NCBI GenBank assembly: GCA_030549175.1
Contig: JAUKUA010000001.1
Span: 6,448,001-6,512,000 of the forward strand
Direction of reading: 5' to 3'
Source: Lasiosphaeris hirsuta
Taxonomy: Eukaryota > Ascomycota > Sordariomycetes > Sordariales > Lasiosphaeriaceae
Length of the DNA stretch: 64,000 bases
Each line of letters begins with the position of its first letter. The stretch's first letter is position 1. This document shows, piece by piece, positions 22,911 through 34,549 of this stretch. The notes below the pieces were generated by a model. That model was not told the origin of the DNA. It saw nothing but the letters and a program-made list of their open reading frames with translations, and searched no databases. Position numbers and translations under genes: made by a program.

Positions 22911-25628
22911 ATGGACTCTGAGATAATGTCCCGGCCGAGCTTCAGCATCCGGAGGTTTATTTCACAGCATAAACCCGACAGTGTCGAGCAAGATGACGAC
23001 TCATTCTTCCCCTACGACATGATGGGGGGTCTTGGGGTTCCTGGCAAGGAACCCAAGAGCAAAACGTGGCCGAAGGGGAATCGGAAAGGCCCAATACCTC
23101 ATATTGAAATCAGACGCTCCGAGGACATACATCGGATCACCAACCTGCCACCTTTGCCAGACACGCCCAAGTCATGGACGAGCTCGCTGTACAGTTGTAA
23201 CGACCACACAAGTTTCACGAGCCCCAGGTCTCCACCTCTTCCGCCAACAGGCGGAATGAGCCCGTATAGGACACCCGAAAGAAGTCCACAGAGATCCCCT
23301 CAGATAAACTCGCACAGTAACCCTCAGATGAGTCCGCAAGGAAGGCCACAGACGAACCCTCAGAGAAGTCCCCAGTCGAGCCCACAACCGAGTCCTCAAA
23401 TGAACTCTCAGAGGAGCCCACAATGGAGCCCCTTTCTTGCCCCCCAGCAAATAGAGCAACCACAACGCTACAGGACGAGGAGCTTCGGCGCGCTGAGCCC
23501 TCCCCAAGCTTTCTTCCCTCATTCGCCTCCATCGTCGCCCCCACTGCCTCAGTTGCGGCACGAGAGGTCGGCCCCCGAATTAAAGGTGGGCATGTCAAAA
23601 ACGGCCCTATCAACTGCCGAGACTAGCAGTCAGCCAACACCTACAAGGCCAACTTCCGAATTCCACATTCCACCAACTTCAACTTCACAAGAGGTGAAGC
23701 CGAGCGAATACTCCAAAAATGTCCAGCAACTCATCATCGAGACAGACGAGGCCTTCAGAACGAGACATTCTATCGCTGATCCAAAACTTTCCTCGCCGTT
23801 GCTATCGAGATTTGGGAAACCTGGCACCGTCCGGGATTCGGGGCCACTTTCTCGTCGGACATCACAAAAAATAGCCCGATCTAAATCGCTTGGGTCACCA
23901 ATTTCTCCAAAGTCGCCAACAAAGCCGCCCATGAAGTCGCAGCTAGTACCGAGTACTAGCAGAGTGCCGTCAGGTTCCAGGACAAAGAGAGCAAAGTCAA
24001 AGAAGACGCCGAGGAGACCACGTGCCAAGACCACCTCAAAATGGGCATTTCCGGAGAGCGCCAAAGACTTGCTCACGATCCGAATCTTTCATCGCATCGA
24101 GGCCGATGAGATGCTACCAGAAAGCGTACTGCACGAGATCAGAATGAGCCGAGCAACGCAAAGCCAACTGGCAAGAGCGGCCGAGACGGTGAACAAAGAG
24201 AGCGATGTCGATGACACATCGTCCCAATCGGACAGGTCAGGGTCTCTGGATGTGCCATCGATAATAGTAGAGGATTCTGCAGAGCCGCGGGCATCTATAT
24301 CGAGCCAGGGGAGTGGGAGCGTTTACAGCCAGGACAGCATACATGAAATGGAGGGGGAGGGGGAGGGGGAGGGGGATGGGGACCGATGCCCGACGCCGAA
24401 GCAAGAGCACCAAGAACAGGCACAGGTGGGACAGAAACTAGAAACACAACCACAGCCTTCGCAAATGCTACACTACGGAAATACAAGCAGCAATCATTTG
24501 GGTGTCGAGGAGGAAGGGCCGCCACCGATTCCGATGGTAGAGGAAGAACATCCACCCGCCAAGACCAAGAGTACCGTCAAGAACATGCTGCGCCGTCTCC
24601 CGAACCGACAGATGCCGCCTCTTCCGACCATCCCCGAGATAATAGCAACCGAGAATGACGCCCTTTCCCCAACATCTAGGCCCTTGGCCCGCTCTCAATC
24701 CGGCCGCGGGTCTCCTCGAATCAACAAGGACGACTACATTTTCTTACGGAGCACTCCTTACACACTGACCGTGCCGACATTCCGGCACGGCTCTATCCGC
24801 CTCGCCAAGGCTGACCTGCCTATCGGCAAGCTCGCCGCCGCCGTTGACGACACGCTCGATTGGACCGCATTCCAGATGGCCATTATCGGGGGCGCCGGCG
24901 ACTTCTTCGGTGAATCGACCGACTACTCACGGCCTTCCGACATGGAGCTCGACGAGCGCGATGATCTCGCCGCGTGGTTCGCCGAGTTCGGCTTCGCCAG
25001 CGCCGGCGCCCTCGTCTCGGCGGCCGACGCCGAGGCAAGGCGCAACACACCGCCCGTCAGCCCCGGCACGCCGCGGGGGGCCGCTCCGCTGAAGGCCGGG
25101 GGTACCTGGACCGGGCCAGCCCCGCGCAGCCCCGGACTCGTAAAGCGCGTTGACCCACCATCCATGTACTTTACTCCAGGACATATCGCAGCCCATCCGC
25201 CCCCTGGCAGCCCGGGAATCCGCGTTTTCCCTGGCGTTGGAAGTGTCCAAGTCGTACAGGCCATGGGCGGCTTCCAGCACTTTGCCGTCGGGGGCCTGCA
25301 GCCTAGGGGGTATTCTTACTCACATCCGAACCCGCGGTTCAGTGGGCCGGGGAACAACGGGAGTGGGGGTGGTGGTAGTAGCGTGGCGCAGCGACGATCG
25401 AGGGACCACGTCGGGCTGGCAATTGATGCGTCGAAGAGGATTAGTACTGACAGCGTCCAGAGTCTGCCGCAGAGTCCGATGTTGGATCTAGTTGTCAGTC
25501 GTGATATTGATGGGAACGAGTATGTCGTGCCCATGGGGTTTAATTTGAGTCACGATTTGGGTGACTTTCTGAACTGGGAGGCCGAACACGTCTTTGCGGC
25601 GGGGTATCAGGGACCGGGGACTGCGTAG
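22911..25628 (+). CDS. large disordered protein with SPQ repeats, function unknown
   Basis: One uninterrupted frame of 905 residues beginning MDSEIMSRPSFSIRRFISQH. I do not recognise a catalytic domain. Residues about 120-180 form a run of short Ser-Pro-Gln / Asn-Pro-Gln units separated by Arg, Ser or Met. Much of the rest is Ser/Pro-rich with many SP and TP sites. A basic patch (RTKRAKSKKTPRRPRAK) lies near residue 360, and an acidic EGEGEGEGDGD run follows near 485. A more ordered C-terminal part begins near DDYIFLRSTPYTLTVP (about 610) and includes FRHGSIRLAKADL and FQMAIIGGAGDFFG. The very end is aromatic and charged (NLSHDLGDFLNWEAEHVF). Composition suggests a phosphorylated scaffold or signalling adaptor, which is inference. 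Coding is well supported by length and codon use; the start is the first ATG after the leader. Confidence 0.8.
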   Translation: MDSEIMSRPSFSIRRFISQHKPDSVEQDDDSFFPYDMMGGLGVPGKEPKSKTWPKGNRKGPIPHIEIRRSEDIHRITNLPPLPDTPKSWTSSLYSCNDHTSFTSPRSPPLPPTGGMSPYRTPERSPQRSPQINSHSNPQMSPQGRPQTNPQRSPQSSPQPSPQMNSQRSPQWSPFLAPQQIEQPQRYRTRSFGALSPPQAFFPHSPPSSPPLPQLRHERSAPELKVGMSKTALSTAETSSQPTPTRPTSEFHIPPTSTSQEVKPSEYSKNVQQLIIETDEAFRTRHSIADPKLSSPLLSRFGKPGTVRDSGPLSRRTSQKIARSKSLGSPISPKSPTKPPMKSQLVPSTSRVPSGSRTKRAKSKKTPRRPRAKTTSKWAFPESAKDLLTIRIFHRIEADEMLPESVLHEIRMSRATQSQLARAAETVNKESDVDDTSSQSDRSGSLDVPSIIVEDSAEPRASISSQGSGSVYSQDSIHEMEGEGEGEGDGDRCPTPKQEHQEQAQVGQKLETQPQPSQMLHYGNTSSNHLGVEEEGPPPIPMVEEEHPPAKTKSTVKNMLRRLPNRQMPPLPTIPEIIATENDALSPTSRPLARSQSGRGSPRINKDDYIFLRSTPYTLTVPTFRHGSIRLAKADLPIGKLAAAVDDTLDWTAFQMAIIGGAGDFFGESTDYSRPSDMELDERDDLAAWFAEFGFASAGALVSAADAEARRNTPPVSPGTPRGAAPLKAGGTWTGPAPRSPGLVKRVDPPSMYFTPGHIAAHPPPGSPGIRVFPGVGSVQVVQAMGGFQHFAVGGLQPRGYSYSHPNPRFSGPGNNGSGGGGSSVAQRRSRDHVGLAIDASKRISTDSVQSLPQSPMLDLVVSRDIDGNEYVVPMGFNLSHDLGDFLNWEAEHVFAAGYQGPGTA
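23280..23441 (+). repeat. degenerate SPQ/NPQ-coding tandem repeat
   Basis: Within the 905-residue gene, units of about 12-15 bases around CCTCAG/CCACAG recur more than ten times in frame. They code Pro-Gln preceded by Ser or Asn, with one or two variable residues between units. Confidence 0.7.
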
Positions 25629-26277
25629 CGCTTCCGTTGCTTGCTGAGGTGGATAAAGGATACGAGTGTTTGGTAGTCGTGGCGTTCACACGGGCATGGG
25701 AGATTTGATACCACATAGCGTTTGGATAGGCTGTGCTTGATGCGCCGAAATATAACGCCGCCACATATACCATACATGGTCTTCGCAGCCAGCGGTCGAT
25801 ATTCATTAGCAGAACATGTTCTCGACCTGCTAGTCAGCAGAAAAGTGTAGTGCGGGTGACTCAATCTCAATTTGGGATCGGGTAGCACGGTACAACTGCA
25901 ACAGCACCGTCTGCCATCCGATTTGTGTTTTGAGGAAGGTCTCGGGGGAGGTTATGCTTGTTACATGCGGCTGTTGCTCTGTATACAGTATGAATCTGGA
26001 CAACTATTCCGTATCACTATCCGCTTACCATACTCCCTAAGTTGTATACAGCACGAGACGGGACGTGTTGAGTACTACTAGTTGGTACAAACCCACCATG
26101 AGTTTGGTAGTCTTGATTCCACCCACCTAACCCCTTGTAACGGATACTTGATACTTCCAGCTTCCACCTGGCGTGGTAGCCCTCGAATTTCCGAGACACA
26201 ACTTCGTTATATCTGATTTCACATGCCTTAACGAATCACACTCTCCTCTCCCTCCCCCAAAACCACCATCTTGATCA
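25629..26277. other. intergenic, downstream of 905-residue gene
   Basis: About 650 bases holding the 3' end of the upstream gene. No gene is supported. The AT content rises at 25980-26220, and the end is CT-rich (26240-26270), like a leader. Confidence 0.45.
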
Positions 26278-26917
26278 ATGCCCACCAACGCCTCGTCCAA
26301 CCCAACGCCCCTCGACCGCGACCACGAGAACCCAACACAGTATACCCGCCGGCATCACCGCAACGACTAGCCGCCCGAGTGGACGACCCAGTGCACCACC
26401 TCCCCCACCAGACAGACGGCCAAAGTCCGAAGTCGCAACCCATCTCACCAAGCCTCACTCAGCAAATCCTGCCCAACCCCTCCCCTATCACGCCCTCGCG
26501 AGAGCACAACCCCGAGACACGCAGGCAAAAGAAGCAACACAACGCCGCTGATTCCTTCCTAACCCAAATCTCCGCGGGCATTCAGGAGCGCTACATGTCG
26601 TTCGCGGGGCTCGCGACTCGCCCAGGCTCTACCAGACTCTACCAGACTCTCCCAGACTCTCCCAGACTCTCCCATTGAGGCGCAACTACCCATCATCACC
26701 TACATCCCCGGCGAGTCGGGGCTATCACGGTCTAGACCATTTCGATCTGCACCATCACGATGCTGACCCATCCCCGGCAAAGCACAACTCACATCTCACA
26801 TGTCAAATCTGGAGAGCCGAGTCCAGACCACACCTATGCACGCATCACAGCAAAAGAGAGAAAGATCATGACAACTCGGACACGCCGGGTATCTATTCAT
26901 CGCACCTTAACTAGAGC
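26278..26917 (+). pseudogene. unresolved small gene or frameshifted gene remnant
   Basis: A CT-rich leader precedes ATG 26278. The most protein-like reading then changes frame twice: MPTNASSNPTPLDRDHENP from 26278; a Pro-rich GRPSAPPPPPDRRPK in the next frame from about 26339; and a segment containing QPISPSLTQQILPN and AADSFLTQISAGIQERYMSF to about 26615. A 10-base tandem repeat follows, then another open frame (26675-26914). Each jump is +1. I could not find introns that join the pieces well. It may be a real multi-exon gene I cannot parse, a pseudogene, or sequence with assembly errors. No family is recognised. Confidence 0.3.
26621..26670 (+). repeat. 10-bp tandem repeat, five units
   Basis: Units are CCCAGGCTCT, ACCAGACTCT (twice) and CCCAGACTCT (twice). 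The unit length is not a multiple of three, so copy-number change would shift any reading frame across it. Confidence 0.95.
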
Positions 26918-27801
26918 CTCCATTTCCTCCTCCCTTCGGCCCTCCAGCTACTCGGCCACGTAACCATTAGCCAAACACCATATTTCGCGCCCGCATTATT
27001 CGTCCATCCTACCCGCTCCTAACTACTTCCGTTTGCACCCGCACCCGCAGCGGCGGAAGCAAGGTGTGTGGTATATGTGGTATATCCCCCGCCCGTCTAT
27101 CATTTGCAATTCCATTAAACCTCTTTCGTTCACCCAGAGAGAAGCCAGCAAAATGGAAGTAGTGCCCAAAAGATACCCCAAGGACTGAAAAAAAAAAAAA
27201 AAAAAAAAACATGTGCTGAGGAGTGCCTCAAACCTACATGAACCCGAGATGATGAACAAATAACAATGATATCAACAACCAACGAATAATAATGCCGAAA
27301 CACCATGCAATGTGTCTCCCAGTGCACTGACCCAAAAGTAGCTTCCTGGGTACTCTCTCCCTCTCGCGCATTCACCCGTCCCTCAGACAAACACCGGTTT
27401 TGACCCTTCACCCCATAGCAGTGCCATGTCATGCTATGTCCTGTCCGATGTTATTGATAGCTTGTCCTGTTCACCTTCTCCGAATCTCGCCAGCTCGCCA
27501 ATGATGCATTGATCCCAAGAAAAGAAAAGAAAGCGCTCCGGAGGGTTTCTGGGCCGATTCCTCACTAGATCTATCGTCTAAAGCACCAATACCTAACGTG
27601 TTATCACCCAGAGCAAAGTGGAGACGTCTTGTTCGTGGCTATTTCCCAGTGAACAAATTCCACATGGGTTTCTTGATAGGTCGTGACCAAGTCACAGAGG
27701 ATGAAGGATGGGAAAGTGAGAAGAGGATGAGATGACAGTCAAAGCAGATATCGTAGAAACTCTCATCAACATCCAAGCATGGCAACCATATACGCACCCC
27801 G
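26918..27801. other. intergenic, upstream of the kinase gene 3' end
   Basis: No gene is supported. It contains a 22-nt poly-A tract (27188-27209) and the 3' flank of the minus-strand histidine kinase. Confidence 0.5.
27188..27209 (+). repeat. poly-A tract, 22 nt
   Basis: Twenty-two uninterrupted A. No adjacent target-site duplication or retroelement coding sequence is visible, so a simple homopolymer is the safer reading. Confidence 0.85.
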
Positions 27802-30800
27802 CTACGGCACCATCATGTCATACTTGGAAACTAGCTCCTCAATCTTGGGTATTAGCTCCGGGATGCGAAATGGTTTCGAGATGACATCATCCTGTTTGCA
27901 AGGTTAGCAATATGCAACGAGTCAGGTGCTAGTTACAAACTCACCACACCGGCGGCCTTTGCATTTTCGATCTGCTCAGGCCGCGCATACGCAGTGACAG
28001 CAATGATGGGAACATGATGCGTAATGACACCCTCATGCTCTAAACGCCGAATCTCGCGCGTGCAACTCATGCCATCCATGACAGGCATCTCGAGGTCCAT
28101 CAAAATGACCGATATGTTCCGTTTGTTCTCCTTGTTGTCGCTGCTGGGCGGCCCCAGTGCAGGAGGGTACTTGCTCTGCGCGGCGGCCTCCTGACTCCAG
28201 AAACGAGAGCGCCGCAGCGCTTCCAGTGCTTCGCCGCCGTGGTTGGCTACTTGAGTGCTGTTTCCGGAAAGCTGTAGTTGCCGTTGCAACACCTTTTGAT
28301 TGACTAAATTGTCCTCGACTATCAACACGTCCAAGCATCTGCCGTTCCTGTGGGGTGACGCTGGGATGTTGTACGCGCCCCCGGAATGGAGAGGTCCGCT
28401 GAGTTTGGGCCTGACCGGCTGGGCTTGCACTGCATCATGTGAGGGCTTGACCGGACTCGGCTTCGGTGTCGGGATCGAAGCGGAAAAGTCGGTTTGGGGT
28501 TGCTCTGATTTCCGACTCTTGATGAAGAATGCAAATGAGCTGCCTTCGCCCTGTACCGCTTGCACCCCAATCTGGCCGCCCTGCATCTCTGTCAGGATAC
28601 GGCAAATGAAGAGGCCGAGTCCGGAGCCGCCGTATTGAACATGGGTCCGGGGGCTGGCCTGGGAAAAGCGCTGGAAGAGGATCTTTTTTTGCTCATCGGC
28701 CAGCCCAGGGCCAGTGTCAGCCACAGTTAGGTGGAGATTGAACTTCTCGCCGGCACCCCAATCTGGCTCGTCCGTGATATCATCCTGGTCAGTCACCCGT
28801 GGAGGAATGTAGGGAAAATCAACGGTCGAAGGGTTTTTTGATGCCCCAAGACTGATGCAGATTGTGCGCGTCGGTCGGCCTTGGGTGAATTTGATGGCGT
28901 TCGTCATTAGGTTGATCATGACCTGGCGAAGACGCGAGGGATCCAGTTTCACCCAGTTTATAGCCATGTCCCGGAAAGATTGTTCAACGCGGAAACTCCC
29001 CTTGATGTCGTTCGAGTTGAGTTCGGTTTCGAACATTTTCAGCACGTTCTGCACTACCACGATGGGCTGCACGTCAACCGGCGTAACTAGGAGCAAGTTT
29101 GAATCAAGCTTCGACAGGGTCAGGATATCGTCCACAATCCGCTTCTGGTGGCTCGCACAAAGGGAAATCGTGTTGGCGGCCTCCATGCAGCTGTCTATCA
29201 AGATGTTCAGGGCGTCGGGAGAGTATGAAGAGATGTTTGCTGTCTTGTACCGATTGAGACACGAAGAGATCTCGTCCGCACACTGAAGGATGGCGCTCAA
29301 TGGATTCCGCATTTCGTGACTGGTGATGTCAATAAAGTTCTCTTGCTGTCGCTTCAGCTCCACAGCCTCGTCCCGTCTCTGCTTCTGGAAGTCCTCCGCC
29401 CATTTTTGCTGCGAGATGTCTGTGATGCAGCCAAATATGCTCTTCAGCCCACCTAATTCGTCCTTCTCAGGAAATGCGCTCATCAAGGCCCAGGTATCGA
29501 CTGAATGCCCGTGGATAACCTGCCGAGAACCCTTGAACCGGAACTCGTGGGTTACGGGCTCCTTTTCTTCAACAAGGCGGCGCCATACGCTCTCAACACT
29601 CTTCCTATCCTCGTCTCGGATGCTCTGCATCCAGACATCGAGCGTGCTCGGGCCCCTCTCATGGCCGGAGATTCTCCACCACATCTCATTGCAGTAGTTG
29701 ATATGACCGGAATTGTCAGCGATAAACAACCCCACCGGCCCAAACTCGGCCATCCTTGTGAAGCGATATTCGCTCTCGACGGCCTCTTGGGTCCGGAGGT
29801 GAAGCTGGATCGAAAGCTGCTGCCGGTCAAGGGCGGCCAGGCGTGCAGCTCTCTCGCCACGCTTGATTTCTGCCTCGACCAACACCACTGAAGCCATTGA
29901 GGTCGCGAGCTGGCGAGATAGGAGGTTGACAAACAGTCGGTAGTCATCGTCGTATTGCCGCCGGGGGTTCACGCCAAGCACAATGAAGCCGACAACCGAA
30001 TCCCCCGTCGTGGTCGGGTGGACGGGGAACACGACAATGGTCCGGCACGGATCCCCAAAACCCCTCCACGCGAGGCCATGCAGTAGGTCGCTTGGTAAGG
30101 TTCCATCATCGTCTGTAAGGACGATGGGAGAATCGGCATTTTCCATTGACTCCCTCATGTACGGGGCAAAGCCCTCCACGCCCGACCGCAAATCCATCGT
30201 GGCAACGGCACTAGGATGTCCCTTAGGAACGCCCAGGAATCCTTCTAGGACAATCTGAGGAGCGTTGACGAGACTTCCCGAAGTCATAGACGCACAGTCG
30301 TTGTCGCCGCTTTCGTCAACCGAGTAGATGAGTGCAAATGGAACGTCGAACTCGTTGTACTCGAGGCCCTCCTGAACCAGAGCCCAAAATTCCTTGATGT
30401 CGCGAGCTTGTGATGTTTTAACGCCCAACTCGCGAAGGGTTAGCATTCGGCGCTCACTGATTTTTCGCCGCGTGTTTTCAAAAGCCGGGTTATAGATGGC
30501 AACGACGGATCCGTCACCTCCGACAAGAGGGATGAGTCCCCAGTTGAAATAGGTCTCCTCCACAAATCCGTTGCGCGTGAGGAAAAGCAGGTCGTCGTAC
30601 TTCATAGTCGCATTTCCATCGTCCCAAGCACCATCCAGCACAGGTCCTATTTCGTCCCAAAGCTCAGCCCAGGCGTCGCTGTACTTTGTTCCCATCAACT
30701 GGGGATGCTTCTGGCCCGCCACAGACACATATGCTTCATTGTAAATGGCAACGTGGTCGTGGCCCCAGTACATGGCTGCCGGGTGCGGGCTTCCCATGAT

Positions 30801-32345
30801 CATATTGGACATGATGCGCAAATCCGAAGCCCACTCCTCAACAGGGCCGAGCGATGTCGAGGCCCAGTCGACGGATCGAGCAAAGCGATGGTGGGCACCG
30901 AGATTCGGATCATCGAGCGGAATTCGTGTCCAATCGAAAGTGGTCTGCATCTGCGCTGACAGGGTTGATGTGAGGGACAGGTCCTCGATGGGCGGGATGT
31001 AGTTGTCTATCGCCGTCCCGCTGGACCTGCTGCTTGGCTCTGAATGCTCCGCGGCGGCACTCGAAGACAAGTCTTCGACCACCCCAAAGTAGTCCTCGTC
31101 CGGGGTGTAAGGATCACGGTTTGGCATCGGCCCCTTTTCCCTGGCGCTTGGTGCCAAGTGTGGTTGCGCTAGTATAATTGGTGATGTCGGGGTGATAGAA
31201 CCCACGCTAGCGTTCCCGCACACAAACCGGAAACGCCTCCTTAGTGTCGAGCACGTCCAGTCGATCCCACCATACGACATTGAAGGAGCATAGGGATCCC
31301 TTGATTCCTTGTCCGTCCCGAGACCAACAGCCCATGCCTTGAAGCGGGGAAATTCGGGAGTGGACTCCGGATCCGCCGTGTCAGGCTGGAGCTGCTCAAA
31401 CAGATCGCTTGTGCTCCGCAGGGAAGTATTGGCGTAGACAATGAGGAATGAGTCGGTGTCGAAGTTGCTCGAGTCGTTGAGATCAATGACAAATGTTGGC
31501 CTCTCATCCTGCTCCAGAAACTCGACGACACCTATGCCATGCAGAAGTTGCACGGGGGATAACTGAGGTCGGCCGACTGGACTTCGCATCGTGGTAGGGG
31601 GTTCGGTAGAAGGCCAACTCCCAGGGGTACTCGAAGATCTTGGGGGGCTACTGACTTGGCTCTTGGGTAGGCGCAGAGTGGTGATCCCGCCGGACGCATC
31701 GTGGTCGACCATCATGGTAGCTGCTGTCTCAGAGGCAAAGCTAGACTGACGAATCGTCATCGGCTTAGAAGGCTTCGAGAAGAGCAGGGGGGTAGGAAGA
31801 TCCGGTTCACCAGATAATAAGTCCCCTAAGATCCTGGGGGGAGGGATATGCGAGAGGATGCCGGGGGGGACTAGTCGGGGTTTCTTGAAAGGCGATTCAA
31901 ACGAGCGTGATGCAGACCGTTCCAGTTCGGACGGCCTCTTCCCAACGTTACCAAAGGAGCCTGCGGCACCTCCGATTACAGCCTCGCTCAAGGGAGCTGT
32001 CGCGACAGGTTGCTGGGAGTCGACGGCCGGTGGAGGCGGGGCAACCGCAAGTGAATCGCGGGTTGCGGGGGGAGTGGTCGAGTTCAAACCATTCCGACTA
32101 ACTTCAGATGTCCAGCCGCCCACAAGCTTCTTTTCGGCCTTTCTAATGGGCTCGACCGACGGACAGCGGCTGGTACGGCGGCGAGTAACAGAACAAGCCA
32201 CGGAACCCGGGGCGCCGGGAGGCGAGGGGTCGGGTAACGAGCGAGAGCTAGGAGCTGAGGTCGCGGCGGGGGGTAAGGCGGTGGCTGGCGCGGCATCCGT
32301 AGACGGGAGCAGAATTCGGGGCTCTGCTCGGTTGTCGAGCGTCAT
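27802..32345 (-). CDS. hybrid histidine kinase, PAS/HisKA/HATPase/REC, 1496 residues
   Basis: Two exons: 32345-27945 and 27891-27802, with a 53-nt intron (GTGAGT...CAG) near the C-terminus. Splicing it completes the receiver end DDVISKPF. Order: Ser/Pro-rich N-terminus (1-280); a module around residues 290-420; a PAS-like domain around 500-630 (AAMYWGHDHVAIYNEAYV); a GAF-like region about 650-850; a second PAS near 865 (MAEFGPVGLFIADNSGHINY); HisKA with phospho-His about 1010 (DITSHEMRNPLSAI); HATPase with N box NLMTNAIKFTQ, DTGPGLADE and GGSGLGLFI; and a receiver with phospho-Asp about 1417 (ILMDLEMPVMDGM). It is a cytoplasmic phosphorelay sensor that would pass phosphate to an Ypd1-type HPt protein. 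No membrane segment is seen, so the signal is probably intracellular. I do not assign a fungal kinase class. Confidence 0.93.
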
Positions 32346-32700
32346 GAAGGAGAGCGGGGAGGGTCGTGTCTAAGACGAAACGACCTTGAAAGTAGGTGGT
32401 GCTGGGGGCGATTCGCAACAATAGAAGCCAAATGCTCGAGCTCAGCAAGCTAGTGGCTCCAGGATTTCCCTCGATCGACCGACAGCAGCCGGTTTGACGG
32501 CGCGGACAGGGGCTCATGCACAGACGGAGCCCAGCACAAGCATCACAGTGGCCATTGACGGGAACCAGAGACTGCGAATACCGAGACGGGTGTGGCCTGG
32601 AACGAAGAAAGAAGCGAGCAGCTCTCGTATCTAGCGCAAGGAACCAGTAGACAGGCGAACAAATCAAGATCAGGAGCTGGGACGGTTGAGCCGTGATTTG

Positions 32701-32711
32701 TGTGTGTGTGT

Positions 32712-32744
<33 letters not shown>
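32701..32744 (+). repeat. compound microsatellite (TG)n-(AG)n
   Basis: TG dinucleotides, interrupted once by TATG, pass directly into AG dinucleotides. It lies about 360 bases upstream of the kinase start. Confidence 0.95.
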
Positions 32745-32979
32745 CAAGGGGGTGAGCTAGGCTAGGCGTAGGGAGGTGGTGTTGGATGAGCAAGTGAGGC
32801 AATGTGAGCAATGTGACGTGACTGTAGGGCGAGCGGCGAGAGTATCGAGCGTGAGGGTAGAGTTTGATGTTGTGTGTCTTGTATCTATCAGCCTAGCCGG
32901 TCTGTTGTCGTTGTAGGATGCGTGCTGTTATCTTGGTAGCCTGCTCCGCCCAGGTACCGCTCACTCCTGGGCCTTGGGC

Positions 32980-33018
32980 TCGCTCTGGCTCTGGCTCTGG
33001 CTCTCGAGCTGGCTCTCG
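32980..33018 (+). repeat. GGCTCT hexamer repeat
   Basis: Several near-perfect copies of CTGGCT/GGCTCT lie end to end. A closely related 12-base unit is found in the coding region at 54230. Confidence 0.8.
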
Positions 33019-34549
33019 TTCGCCGGTCCTGAGCACGGCAGACATTCGGGACATGCAAGAACGGGGCCGGCAGTGGAGAGACTCGCAAGATGTGACAAGT
33101 GAGAACCGTGGGAGGCTGTTTGTTGGAAGCAAGAGGCCTGAGAGGATGCTGAGAGGATGGATAGGGTTTGCGCCGTCGACAAGCCAATCTGTGGGCCCAG
33201 TGCGTCCTCCTCAGTGTTAAGCTCGCTCCCCGTAGCTTGTAGGCGACTCCAGCACTCCCAAAAGGCTTGCGGGCTTGCAGACACTTGCACCTCAGACTTG
33301 CAGACCTGCAGATGTAGGCGACCAGCCCGAGGCACCGCTACACAGCACGCAGTACGCGATACGCAGTACTTAAGAAACGCGGGCAGAGCAGTAATGGATG
33401 GGAACCTTGCGTGGGGGAGGCGGGAGAGTCTAATCCAGCGCCCTGGGCGTTTTGAATTCTGAGCAACCCGAGCAGTCTGAAGTTCCAAAAATCCGAATCT
33501 AGGCTACCGACTAGGTAGTTACCCAACGAACTCCTGTTCACCGGCTGGGTCACAAGATGTCCACTGAAGGCCTTCGTTCCGTTGTCGACAGGCGCAACCC
33601 GGCCAGAGCGCAGTCAGAGGCGAAGCGCGGGTGGGCTGATGAGTGAACAGAGGACAGGGGTTGTTGGTCGATTGAGGTCTGGAGCCCTCCAGCGCCCCGT
33701 GCAATTTGCTGTTTCTCCTTGCACCCCTGCAACCGCACCGCACCGCAACTGCAACCGTAACCGCAACCGCAACCATGACCAACCACAGCTCTTCGGCAGG
33801 CACTTCACTGCCATCTCTCTCTCAATCCTCAACTCCCGTCTCAACTTCGGAAATGTAAATATTCCAGCCGCGGGAGACAATGGGTAGGTTCCTCGAATCG
33901 CTACCCACAGAGGCGTATTTTGGGCCGCGGCGGACTCGTCTCCATCGAACCTCCGTTCTTGAAACGGTCTTTGTGCAACCTAGCCAGCATTCGTAAACTT
34001 TGGCACTCGGGGTTGAGACCTGGCGGGCACATGTCGATCTTGCGGTCTCGAAGGGCCTATTTCTGCGCTGACTGTGTCCAGTCCAATCACCAATGTGCAT
34101 CCTAACGACCAAAGCCACAGGCAAAAAGATGGCCTGATCGAACGCGTAGGGTCATCTACCAGATCCCATGCGAATCGGTTTTGCAGATTGACAACTACAC
34201 TAGTGTAAAACACCAAGACATCAACCTCACTAACCATCACTGCTCTCCTTTTGCTTTTGGCACCACCAGGCGCGCAGGGGCTGTCTGTTTCAGCCCAAGA
34301 ATCCATCGGCTCGTTACTAATTTGCTGCTTTTGTCCTTACAGCATGCCTGCATTGTTCATGGAGGTTCGAAAATGCACGCCCTGGCGTCTAGAAATGGAG
34401 CCTATTGACCCCGCAGCCGCCAACCCAGCAAGCAACCTCCAACCAGTTCCCATCAACCACCTTAGCCCTTCCATCACAAAGTCATCACAAAAATAACATT
34501 ACGCGACACCGACATCTATACCGACATCGCTCACATGGACAGATCATTC

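Larger units (their letters stand above)
32346..34549. other. intergenic upstream of the kinase
   Basis: About 2.2 kb with no supported gene. It holds the kinase promoter, a (TG)n/(AG)n microsatellite, a hexamer repeat near 32983, and a stretch of AACCGC/CAACCG units near 33730-33775. Confidence 0.5.

Noticed and set aside
27188..27209. Poly-A tract as the tail of a retroelement
   Set aside because: No reverse transcriptase remnant, target-site duplication or element boundary nearby.
34364..34376. GGTTCGAAA resembling a tRNA T-loop
   Set aside because: No matching acceptor or anticodon stems around it.
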